Below are positions 1 through 5,305 of a stretch of DNA of 5,305 nt, one piece after another. The notes under the pieces are model-generated. The model did not search any database. It was given only the letters and a program-made list of their open reading frames with translations, and was not told the DNA's origin. Both the position numbers and the translations under genes were made by a program. Position 1 is the stretch's first letter, and every line of letters begins with the position of its first letter. The stretch lies in NCBI GenBank assembly GCA_002256595.1, contig NOLC01000182.1:1-5305 (forward strand). Reading direction: 5' to 3'. The stretch comes from Methanosaeta sp. NSP1. Its GTDB lineage: Archaea > Halobacteriota > Methanosarcinia > Methanotrichales > Methanotrichaceae.

Positions 1-322
1 GGCCATCGCCAGATCTGGAGATGGGGAGAGGCTGGCCGGTATCATCATCCGGGAGACAGGCTCCCTGGGGGTGCGGGTTTTTCCCGGAATCCACCGCTTC
101 CTGGCGGAGCGGGAGGAGACCGAGGTGGCTGTGGAGCTGGCTGGAGAAGCCCACAGGTCCAGGATAAAGGTGAGCCGCCTGGATGGGGCGATCATATCCC
201 TCAAGCCGGAGTATGAGGACTGCAAGAGAATCGCCGAAGCGACCGGCCTGCCCCTGCGGGTGGTCAGCCAAAAGGTGAAAGAGGCGGGGCATAAGGCATT
301 TAACACGTGCCATCCCCTCTGA
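1..322 (+). CDS. larC: LarC-type nickel-pincer cofactor protein (DUF111), C-terminal fragment
   Basis: This is the last ~106 codons of a gene that starts before the window; complete codons begin at position 2 and the stop is TGA 320-322. The visible protein has the typical LarC C-terminal pattern: an RETGSLGVRV segment (window codons ~23-32), a strand-rich middle, then PEYEDCKRIAEATGLPLR near the end. An internal GTG at 71 lies inside the conserved segment and is not the real start. In characterised bacteria LarC inserts nickel into the pyridinium dithiocarboxylate mononucleotide to make the nickel-pincer cofactor of lactate racemase. Many methanogens carry homologues whose target enzyme is not known, so family assignment is firmer than substrate. 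It is separated from the heme operon by 200 AT-rich bases and a terminator-like tract, so it is probably a separate transcription unit. Confidence 0.85.
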   Translation, partial: AIARSGDGERLAGIIIRETGSLGVRVFPGIHRFLAEREETEVAVELAGEAHRSRIKVSRLDGAIISLKPEYEDCKRIAEATGLPLRVVSQKVKEAGHKAFNTCHPL

Positions 323-325
323 TAA

Positions 326-343
326 TTTTTTAATTTGATTTTT
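326..343 (+). terminator. Oligo-T transcription terminator after larC
   Basis: Two thymine runs, T6 at 326-331 and T5 at 339-343, start four bases after the larC stop codon. Archaeal RNA polymerase terminates efficiently at such T-rich stretches without needing a strong hairpin, and no GC-rich stem is seen here. The position fits the end of the larC transcript. Confidence 0.55.
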
Positions 344-392
344 ATGCCCTCTCTGCCAACTGCCTCTTCCATTGCCTGATGCTCATAACTAA

Positions 393-402
393 CTTATAAT
401 AC
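393..402 (+). promoter_or_regulatory. Secondary TATA-box candidate upstream of hemL
   Basis: CTTATAATAC resembles the archaeal box A and lies in AT-rich DNA. If used, transcription would begin near 420-425 and give a leader of about 100 nt. It is a weaker match than the element at 428-437 and may not be functional. Confidence 0.25.
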
Positions 403-427
403 TAATATGGATAGGATGTGCTTTAAT

Positions 428-437
428 ATTATATATA
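428..437 (+). promoter_or_regulatory. Predicted TATA box (box A) of the hemL operon
   Basis: ATTATATATA closely matches the archaeal TATA consensus (YTTATATA) and is the best such match in the only long intergenic gap before the operon. Transcription would be expected about 25 bp downstream, near 455-461, leaving a leader of roughly 62-68 nt. The bases just upstream are not a convincing purine-rich BRE. As all downstream genes are nearly contiguous or overlapping, this is the likely promoter for hemL-hemC-cobA/hemD-ahbC. Confidence 0.5.
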
Positions 438-463
438 CTTTTCTAGAATAATAATAGTAATCA

Positions 464-519
464 ATGGAAATCTCCATGCGGCTCGCAAGTTTGATAATCA
501 TCCTGCCGGGAAGGATGGA
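464..519 (+). promoter_or_regulatory. hemL leader with small, possibly alternative hairpins
   Basis: Two short perfect stems can be drawn in the predicted leader. In the first, ATGGA (464-468) pairs with TCCAT (473-477) around a 4-nt loop. In the second, CATCC (499-503) pairs with GGATG (513-517) around a 9-nt loop and would cover the ribosome binding site of hemL. TCCAT (473-477) could instead pair with a second ATGGA at 515-519, which excludes both stems. All stems are only 5 bp, so regulatory meaning is speculative, and no known riboswitch was recognised. Confidence 0.2.
513..518 (+). promoter_or_regulatory. hemL: Ribosome binding site of hemL
   Basis: GGATGG ends 4 nt before the ATG at 523 and is a modest match to the archaeal Shine-Dalgarno sequence. 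The ATG at 523 is the only ATG, GTG or TTG in this frame after the in-frame stop at 424, and the family's N-terminal motif follows at the usual distance, so the start is secure even though the site is not strong. Confidence 0.5.
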
Positions 520-522
520 CCT

Positions 523-1719
523 ATGCATCTTGACTCTTCTCACCAGCTCTTCGATCGGGCAAAAGAGCTGATGCCAGGCGGCGTATCCAGCCCGGTGCGG
601 GCTATCTCGCCCTTTCCCTTCTACACCTCCAGGGCAGAAGGGCCCTACCTCTGGGATGCCGACGGCAACCGGCTCATAGACTACTGCCTGGCCTACGGCC
701 CCATGATTCTGGGCCACCGCCATCCGGCAATCATCCGGGCTGCAGCAGAGCAGATGGAGCGGGGCTGGCTCTATGGAACCCCATCCTCCGGCACCGAGGC
801 CACCATGGCCGCCATCCGCGTGGCGCGGGGCTTCAGCGGCCGGGATAAGATCATCAAGATCGAGGGCGGCTTTCACGGCGCCCACGACAGCGTCCTGATC
901 AAAGCCGGATCAGGAGCGACCACCCTGGGCACCCCCGACTCCAGGGGCGTGCCGGCAGACACGGCCAAAAACACATTGCAGGTGCCTTATAACGATCTGG
1001 GCGCCCTGGAGGATGTAATGGAGGCCTTTCCCGGCCAGATCGCTGCCCTGATCATGGAGCCGGTCCTGGGCAATATCGGCCCGGTTCTCCCGGAGAAGGG
1101 CTACCTGGAAGGAGTGCGACGCATCACCAAAGAGCACGATGTCCTGCTCATCTTCGATGAGGTCATAACCGGATTTCGGCTGGCCCCCGGAGGAGCCCAG
1201 GAGCTTTTTGCAGTCAAGCCCGATCTGACCACCCTGGGCAAGATCATCGGGGGCGGATTTCCCATCGGCGTCTTCGGCGGCAGGCGCGACCTTCTGGAAC
1301 AGGTATCCCCCTGCGGCGGCATATATCAGGCCGGAACATTCAACGGCAGCCCCGTGCCCCTGGCCTGCGGCATGGCCACGCTGGACATATTGGAGAAGGA
1401 GAGGGTCCTGGAGCGGCTGCAGGCCAGCGGAGAGCTGATGCGGCGCGGCCTTGAGGACATGGTGGAGGACCTGAATCTGCCTTATAGCATAGTTGGGATC
1501 GCCTCCATGTTCAAGGTCTTTTTCGGACCCCAGCCGCATAATTATGCCCAGGCCCTCAAATGCGACAAGGCCGGCTATCTGGCCTTCTTCTGGAGAATGC
1601 TGAAATCGGGGGTATTTTTGACGCCCAGCCAGTATGAGACCGACTTCATCTCCGCCGCCCACAGCCCTGATGTGATCCAGACCACTCTGGAGGCGTTTTC
1701 GTCCTGCCTGAAAAGCTGA
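523..1719 (+). CDS. hemL: Glutamate-1-semialdehyde 2,1-aminomutase with an internal ~24-residue deletion
   Basis: HemL is a cytoplasmic fold-type I PLP enzyme that converts glutamate-1-semialdehyde to 5-aminolevulinate, in the C5 route that feeds all tetrapyrroles. The 398-residue product shows [12 protein letters not shown] (16-27), the ILGHRHP region (62-68), GTEA (90-93, PLP phosphate site), GGFHGAHD (115-122), the aspartate of FDEVITGFR (D212), the catalytic Schiff-base lysine in GKIIGGGFP (K240) and [10 protein letters not shown] (268-277). The family is normally about 420-430 residues. The missing length lies in one place: after GWLYGTP (81-87) the protein runs straight into SSGTEA (88-93), skipping about 24 residues that normally form a helix and the strand before the PLP-phosphate loop. 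Adding 24 places the lysine at 264, next to the K265 I recall for E. coli. The frame stays open throughout. Family identity is secure; activity of this version is doubtful unless the gap is a sequencing or assembly error. It is first in the operon, 2 nt before hemC. Confidence 0.95.
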   Translation: MHLDSSHQLFDRAKELMPGGVSSPVRAISPFPFYTSRAEGPYLWDADGNRLIDYCLAYGPMILGHRHPAIIRAAAEQMERGWLYGTPSSGTEATMAAIRVARGFSGRDKIIKIEGGFHGAHDSVLIKAGSGATTLGTPDSRGVPADTAKNTLQVPYNDLGALEDVMEAFPGQIAALIMEPVLGNIGPVLPEKGYLEGVRRITKEHDVLLIFDEVITGFRLAPGGAQELFAVKPDLTTLGKIIGGGFPIGVFGGRRDLLEQVSPCGGIYQAGTFNGSPVPLACGMATLDILEKERVLERLQASGELMRRGLEDMVEDLNLPYSIVGIASMFKVFFGPQPHNYAQALKCDKAGYLAFFWRMLKSGVFLTPSQYETDFISAAHSPDVIQTTLEAFSSCLKS

Positions 1720-1721
1720 TC

Positions 1722-2639
1722 GTGGGCAGCCGGGGCAGCCCACTGGCGCTGCGCCAGACGGAGATAGTGCAGAAGAGGCTCTCCCTCCTGGGAGTGGAGA
1801 CGGAGCTGGTCCGGGTCAAGACCAGCGGGGATGTCTTCCTGGACAAGCCCCTGCACCAGCTTGCCGGATTTGGGGTCTTTGTGGCGGAGATAGATGAGCG
1901 CATGCTATCCGGGGAGATAGATCTGGCTGTACACAGCATGAAGGACCTTCCTACCAAGAGGCCGGAGGAGCTGGTCATATCTGCGGTTCTGGAGCGCGAC
2001 TCGCCCTATGATATACTCCTCAATAGAGGCGGCGGGTCTGGCGGCATAGATGATCTGCAAGCGGGGGCGACCGTGGGCACATCCAGCATGCGACGTGGGG
2101 CTCAGATAAGGAGGGCCAGGCCAGACTTGCAGATAAAGAGCCTGCGCGGCAATCTTCAGACCCGCCTGGCCAAGCTGGAGCGGGGGGACTTCGATGCCAT
2201 TGTCCTGGCCGAGGCGGGCCTGGAGAGGATGGGGCTGAAGATGGATTACGCCAGGCTGGACGGGGAGCGGTTCGTTCCCTCCGCCAATCAGGGAACTATA
2301 ATCGTGGTGGCCAAGAGAGGCACGGCTGCCGAGCATCATTCCCGGGCCCTGGACCATGCCCCCACCAGGACGGAGACGATGATTGAGCGCCGGATTCTGG
2401 AGACGGTGGGAGGAGGCTGCGTGGTGCCCATGGCCGTGCACGCCTGCGCATCCGGCCGTCGGGCCAGGGTTCTGGCCGAGGTCCTGTCCCTGGATGGGTG
2501 CAGGTTCGTCCGGATGGATGAAGAGATATCCCTGGATGATGAGCCATTAAATCAGGCAGAAGATATGGGGCAAAGGCTGATGAAGATGGGCGGAAGAGAT
2601 CTCGTGGATGAGGCGGTGAAGACGTTTGGCGCGCGGTAA
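1722..2639 (+). CDS. hemC: Hydroxymethylbilane synthase (porphobilinogen deaminase)
   Basis: HemC joins four porphobilinogen molecules head to tail into hydroxymethylbilane in the cytoplasm, on a covalently held dipyrromethane cofactor. The 305-residue product has the N-terminal GSRGSPLALRQTE motif (2-14), HSMKDLP (71-77) with the catalytic aspartate D75 (E. coli D84), GTSSMRR (119-125), the cofactor-binding LRGNLQTRLAKL (141-152), PSANQG (186-191) and the cofactor-anchoring cysteine C233 in GGGCVVP. Domains 1, 2 and 3 all appear complete. The GTG at 1722 is the only usual start codon after the in-frame stop at 1668; it gives a protein beginning directly at MGSRGS, although the upstream in-frame codons also read like the family's first strand ([10 protein letters not shown]). 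No clear ribosome binding site precedes it, so translation is probably coupled to the end of hemL 2 nt upstream. Its 3' end overlaps cobA-hemD by 14 nt. Confidence 0.95.
   Translation: MGSRGSPLALRQTEIVQKRLSLLGVETELVRVKTSGDVFLDKPLHQLAGFGVFVAEIDERMLSGEIDLAVHSMKDLPTKRPEELVISAVLERDSPYDILLNRGGGSGGIDDLQAGATVGTSSMRRGAQIRRARPDLQIKSLRGNLQTRLAKLERGDFDAIVLAEAGLERMGLKMDYARLDGERFVPSANQGTIIVVAKRGTAAEHHSRALDHAPTRTETMIERRILETVGGGCVVPMAVHACASGRRARVLAEVLSLDGCRFVRMDEEISLDDEPLNQAEDMGQRLMKMGGRDLVDEAVKTFGAR
2615..2619 (+). promoter_or_regulatory. Ribosome binding site supporting the TTG start of cobA-hemD
   Basis: GGTGA, part of the sequence complementary to the archaeal 16S rRNA 3' end, lies 6 nt before TTG 2626. 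It lies within the end of hemC. Since the in-frame stop at 2617-2619 leaves only two codons before this TTG, the site and the conserved motif just after it fix the start. Confidence 0.6.
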
Positions 2640-4092
2640 GGTTTATCTGGTGGGAGCCGGCCCCGGCGACCCGGAGCTCATGACCCTCAAGGCCAGGAGG
2701 CTGCTGGAGCAGGCGGATGTGGTCTTATTCGACCGGCTGCTCGATCCCAGGATGATGGATGGAGTCCGGGGAGAGAAGATCGATGTGGGCAAGAATGCCG
2801 GCCGGCATAAGCTCTCCCAGGAGGGCATCAATCAGCTCTTGATTGAAAAAGCCGGAGCCGGTTTGATGGTGGTGCGGCTGAAGGGGGGCGATCCCTATCT
2901 CTTCGGTCGGGGCGGAGAGGAGGCACTGGCATTGCGGGAGAAGGGCATACCCTTTGAGATAGTTCCGGGCGTGACCTCCTCCATAGCCGCTCCCGCTCTG
3001 GCCGGAATTCCGGTGACCCATAGGGGAGTTGCCTCATCATTGACCATAGTCACCGGCCACGAGGAGCCGGGCAAGGAGGCTCCTCTGGACTGGAAGGCCA
3101 TGGCAGGACTGGGCGGTACCCTGGTGGTGCTCATGGGCGTCTCCCGCCTAAAGCAAAATGCTGCCGCCCTGATTGCGGCGGGAAAGCCGGCGGATACTCC
3201 GGCGGCCATGGTGGAGAAGGGCGGATGGAAGGATCAGAGGATGATCTCCGCCACTTTGGGAAGCATAGCCGAGAAGGCTAAAGCGAGCAAGATCGAGTCT
3301 CCGGCCATACTGGTGGTGGGCGAGGTGGTGCGGCTGGCAGAAAAGCTGGGGAAAAAGAGGATCGCCATACTGCGGCCCGCCCATCAGCAAAAGGAGTCGG
3401 CTGCCCTGGCCGAGGAGTATGGCTTCTCTCCCATAGCCGCTCCGGCCATCGCCCTGGCAGAGAAGCCTCTGCCTGAAGACCTTATGAAGCGGATATCCAG
3501 TGTGGAGTGCGTGGCCTTCACCAGCGCCAATGGTGTGAATATAGCCCTGAAGATCCCGGGCATCTCTTCCGCCCTGGCGGGAAAGATGATTGTGGCCATA
3601 GGTCCCAGAACCAGGCAAGCCCTGGTGGAGCGGGGTCTGGAGGCGGAAGTTCCGGAGGAGTACAGCTCATCGGGTCTTGAGAGGATGCTACGGGGAAAAT
3701 GCCAAAGCATTTTATTCCTGCGCAGTGCCCAGGGAAGCCGATATCTATCGCAGGGGCTGAAGGAGGCCGGGCTTTTTGTGGACGACATACCCCTCTATGA
3801 TACCGTTCCCTCCGGCGATCCCCGGCTGGAGGAGCTGATCATGATGATCAGAAGCGTGGACATATTTGCCTTCACCAGTTCTTCCACCGCCCGCTATCTG
3901 GTGGAGAGGGCGCAGGCACTTGATCGCAAGGAGGAGCTCTTCGAGGCCCTGGCAGCGGGCACAGTGGCTGCCATTGGTCTGCCCACCTCCCAGGAGCTGG
4001 ATCGCCTGGGGATCAGAGTTGATGTTATGCCGGAAAAGTTCACCTTTGAGGCCATGCTTGCCCTTTTAAAAGAAAAGACGAGGCAGAAATGA
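2626..4092 (+). CDS. cobA-hemD: Fused uroporphyrinogen-III C-methyltransferase / uroporphyrinogen-III synthase
   Basis: This 488-residue protein combines two consecutive enzymes. Residues ~4-243 are a SUMT (CobA) domain that uses S-adenosylmethionine to methylate uroporphyrinogen III at C2 and C7, giving precorrin-2. It shows VYLVGAGPGDPELMTLKA (6-23), VVRLKGGDPYLFGRGGEE (82-99), VPGVTSS (113-119), GIPVTHRG (127-134) and VTGHE (142-146). Residues ~244-488 are a HemD domain that cyclises and rearranges hydroxymethylbilane to uroporphyrinogen III; it is weakly conserved as a family, but VAFTSANGV (296-304), AIGPRTRQALVERGL (324-338), FTSSSTARYLVE (416-427) and the AIGLPTS block (449-455) are typical. 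Both halves have normal length. The only available start is TTG 2626, within the end of hemC. The product of HemD is the substrate of CobA, so the fusion could pass the intermediate on. The stop overlaps the ahbC start as ATGA. The fusion is known in some bacteria; I am less sure how common it is in archaea. Confidence 0.93.
   Translation: MARGKVYLVGAGPGDPELMTLKARRLLEQADVVLFDRLLDPRMMDGVRGEKIDVGKNAGRHKLSQEGINQLLIEKAGAGLMVVRLKGGDPYLFGRGGEEALALREKGIPFEIVPGVTSSIAAPALAGIPVTHRGVASSLTIVTGHEEPGKEAPLDWKAMAGLGGTLVVLMGVSRLKQNAAALIAAGKPADTPAAMVEKGGWKDQRMISATLGSIAEKAKASKIESPAILVVGEVVRLAEKLGKKRIAILRPAHQQKESAALAEEYGFSPIAAPAIALAEKPLPEDLMKRISSVECVAFTSANGVNIALKIPGISSALAGKMIVAIGPRTRQALVERGLEAEVPEEYSSSGLERMLRGKCQSILFLRSAQGSRYLSQGLKEAGLFVDDIPLYDTVPSGDPRLEELIMMIRSVDIFAFTSSSTARYLVERAQALDRKEELFEALAAGTVAAIGLPTSQELDRLGIRVDVMPEKFTFEAMLALLKEKTRQK
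4080..4083 (+). promoter_or_regulatory. Ribosome binding site of ahbC
   Basis: GAGG lies 5 nt before ATG 4089, inside the last codons of cobA-hemD. It supports this ATG, which overlaps the preceding stop codon, and suggests translational coupling. Confidence 0.5.
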
Positions 4093-5249
4093 TCATATTT
4101 TCCAAGGCCCTGGCGGACCAGGCTACGGTATGGGAGGCGCTTCGAGCTTCCCACCACTGCCAGAATCTGCCTCCCGATCTGTTGCGGTTTTCCGCCCAGA
4201 GCAGGCCGGTGGTGATGTGGAATCTGACCGAGCACTGCAACCTCTCCTGCCAGCACTGCTACATGGATGCGCGAGAGAAAGCGGGAGAAGAGATGACTCT
4301 GGAAGAAGGCATCGGTCTGGTGGACCATCTGGCCGAGCTGAAGATTCCCATACTCATACTCACCGGCGGCGAGCCCCTGCTCAGCCGCAATTTCTATGCC
4401 CTGGCCTTCCATGCTCGGGAGGTGGGGCTGCGAACGGTTATATCCACCAATGGAACCCTGATCACTCCAGAGGTAGCTCGCCTCCTGGCTGAGGCCAAGA
4501 TCGGATATGTGGGAGTGAGCCTGGACTCGGCCGATGCCAAGAAACATGATGCCTTCCGGGGCGTTGCAGGTTCTCATGCCCGGGCGCTGCAGGGCCTGCG
4601 AAATGCCCGGGATGCCGGCCTGAAGACGGGCCTGCGCATCACTCTCACCCAAGACAACTGGCAGGATGTTCCGGCTCTCCTCAGCCTGGCCCTGGAGGAG
4701 TCCATTCCCCGGTTCTGCCTCTACCATCTGGTTCCCACCGGGAGGGGGGCGGGCATAGCGGACAGGGACGTTACGCCGGAGCAGCGGCGCAGCGTCATCC
4801 GCCTGCTGGTGGAGGCGGCAGAGGAGCTCAAAGGAACGAACATTGAGATCCTGACTACGGATTCGCCCATGGACGGGGCCTTCTTGATGGAGATTTTAAA
4901 GGACGATCCCAGAAGGGAGGACGTGCGAAAGCTGCTGGCCAATGCCGGCGGCTGCTCCACGGGGGTGAAGGTGGCCAACATCAACCACAGAGGCGATGTC
5001 CATCCCTGCCACTTCATGCCCCAGGTGGTGGTGGGAAATGTCCGGGAGCGCTCCTTCCGGGATATCTGGATCGACAATCCCTCGCCAGAGCTGCTCGCCC
5101 TGAGGGAGATCAGGTCCAGTCTCACCGGCGCCTGCGGCAGTTGCGAGTACCTGGACCTGTGCGGAGGATGCCGGCAGAAGGCCTTCTACTATCGCGGGGA
5201 TTTAAGGGCGGAAGATCCGACGTGCATAATAGAGCAGAAGGTCCCATAG
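4089..5249 (+). CDS. ahbC: Radical SAM/SPASM heme biosynthesis protein, AhbC type
   Basis: AhbC removes the two acetate side chains of 12,18-didecarboxysiroheme to give Fe-coproporphyrin III in the siroheme-dependent heme pathway of archaea and sulfate reducers. The 386-residue product has LPPDLLRFS (27-35) and VVMWNLTEHCNLSCQHCY (41-58), containing the CxxxCxxC [4Fe-4S] cysteines C50, C54 and C57. TGGEP (92-96) and STNGT (119-123) follow, then YHLVPTGRG (212-220). The C-terminal SPASM-like region has C289, C307 (in VHPCHFM), C349, C352, C358, C361 and C379, enough to bind auxiliary iron-sulfur clusters. The N-terminal LPPDLLRFS block and the VHPCHFMPQVVVGNVRE block favour AhbC over the paralogues AhbD and NirJ; this subfamily call rests on remembered family patterns and is less certain than the superfamily. 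Position directly after cobA-hemD with a 4-nt ATGA overlap strongly supports a tetrapyrrole role. No truncation is seen. Confidence 0.8.
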   Translation: MIIFSKALADQATVWEALRASHHCQNLPPDLLRFSAQSRPVVMWNLTEHCNLSCQHCYMDAREKAGEEMTLEEGIGLVDHLAELKIPILILTGGEPLLSRNFYALAFHAREVGLRTVISTNGTLITPEVARLLAEAKIGYVGVSLDSADAKKHDAFRGVAGSHARALQGLRNARDAGLKTGLRITLTQDNWQDVPALLSLALEESIPRFCLYHLVPTGRGAGIADRDVTPEQRRSVIRLLVEAAEELKGTNIEILTTDSPMDGAFLMEILKDDPRREDVRKLLANAGGCSTGVKVANINHRGDVHPCHFMPQVVVGNVRERSFRDIWIDNPSPELLALREIRSSLTGACGSCEYLDLCGGCRQKAFYYRGDLRAEDPTCIIEQKVP

Positions 5250-5251
5250 GC

Positions 5252-5268
5252 TATTTTTTAATTCTTTT
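5252..5268 (+). terminator. Oligo-T terminator at the end of the heme operon
   Basis: T6 at 5254-5259 and T4 at 5265-5268 begin five bases after the ahbC stop. As with the tract after larC, this fits archaeal intrinsic termination without a hairpin. The remaining bases to 5305 contain no recognisable feature. Confidence 0.5.
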
Positions 5269-5305
5269 CCCCGCAGCCGCATCTCTATCAAGCTGTCGAG
5301 GATAG

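Noticed and set aside
464..571. Small plus-strand frame of 35 codons beginning ATG 464, hydrophobic, overlapping the hemL start in another frame.
   Set aside because: It has no ribosome binding site, and most of it overlaps hemL coding sequence. A leaderless upstream peptide is possible but nothing in the sequence supports it.
394..1743. Long minus-strand open frames opposite hemL (394-885 and 910-1743), and similar ones opposite hemC, cobA-hemD and ahbC.
   Set aside because: Their translations match no family I know, they lie wholly opposite strongly conserved genes, and long antisense open frames are common in GC-rich coding DNA.
3835..3851. Perfect 8-bp inverted repeat around a single G (CTGATCAT/ATGATCAG).
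   Set aside because: It lies inside the HemD coding region in an ordinary LEELIMMIRS stretch, is not repeated elsewhere in the window and is not at a gene boundary, so it is probably chance.
3866..4069. Plus-strand 67-codon frame inside cobA-hemD.
   Set aside because: It is an out-of-frame reading of the HemD domain with a low-complexity composition and no ribosome binding site.
5202..5304. Two competing minus-strand open tails entering from the right edge: one ending at 5251 (17 residues, stop 2 bp past ahbC) and one ending at 5202 inside ahbC.
   Set aside because: Either could be the end of a convergent gene, but the pieces are too short to recognise and they exclude each other, so no CDS was called.
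1..5305. CRISPR arrays, insertion sequences, tRNA or rRNA genes, attachment sites.
   Set aside because: I saw no regularly spaced repeats, transposase motifs or RNA gene signatures on either strand.

Overview
The window looks like part of a methanogenic euryarchaeon genome, most plausibly Methanosarcinales and perhaps Methanotrichaceae (Methanothrix). The basis is the archaeal-type heme gene set (an AhbC-like radical SAM enzyme beside SUMT, HemC and HemL), a TATA-box-like promoter with an AT-rich spacer, oligo-T transcription ends, GTG and TTG starts, and GC-rich genes that still use ATA and AGG/AGA codons often. The placement is inference; no marker gene is present.

Layout: positions 1-322 hold the C-terminal end of a LarC-type (DUF111) protein. 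Positions 323-522 are an AT-rich spacer with a T-rich terminator, one or two TATA-box candidates and a short leader that can fold. From 523 to 5249 there is one tightly packed plus-strand tetrapyrrole operon: hemL (glutamate-1-semialdehyde aminomutase), 2 nt gap, hemC (hydroxymethylbilane synthase), 14 nt overlap, a fused cobA-hemD (uroporphyrinogen-III methyltransferase plus uroporphyrinogen-III synthase), 4 nt ATGA overlap, and ahbC. A T-rich terminator follows, and the last ~35 bases show no supportable gene.

Together the genes cover ALA formation, then porphobilinogen to hydroxymethylbilane, uroporphyrinogen III and precorrin-2, the common precursor of siroheme, cobamides and coenzyme F430. 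AhbC then adds a late step of the siroheme-dependent (alternative) heme pathway. hemA, hemB, the precorrin-2 dehydrogenase/chelatase, ahbA/ahbB and ahbD are not in the window.

The most striking point is that HemL appears to carry a clean in-frame loss of about 24 residues directly before its PLP-phosphate-binding Ser-Gly-Thr motif, while the rest of the protein is collinear with the family. This is either a sequence or assembly artefact, an inactivating mutation, or a real structural variant. I found no evidence of an entirely new system; the other genes look intact.
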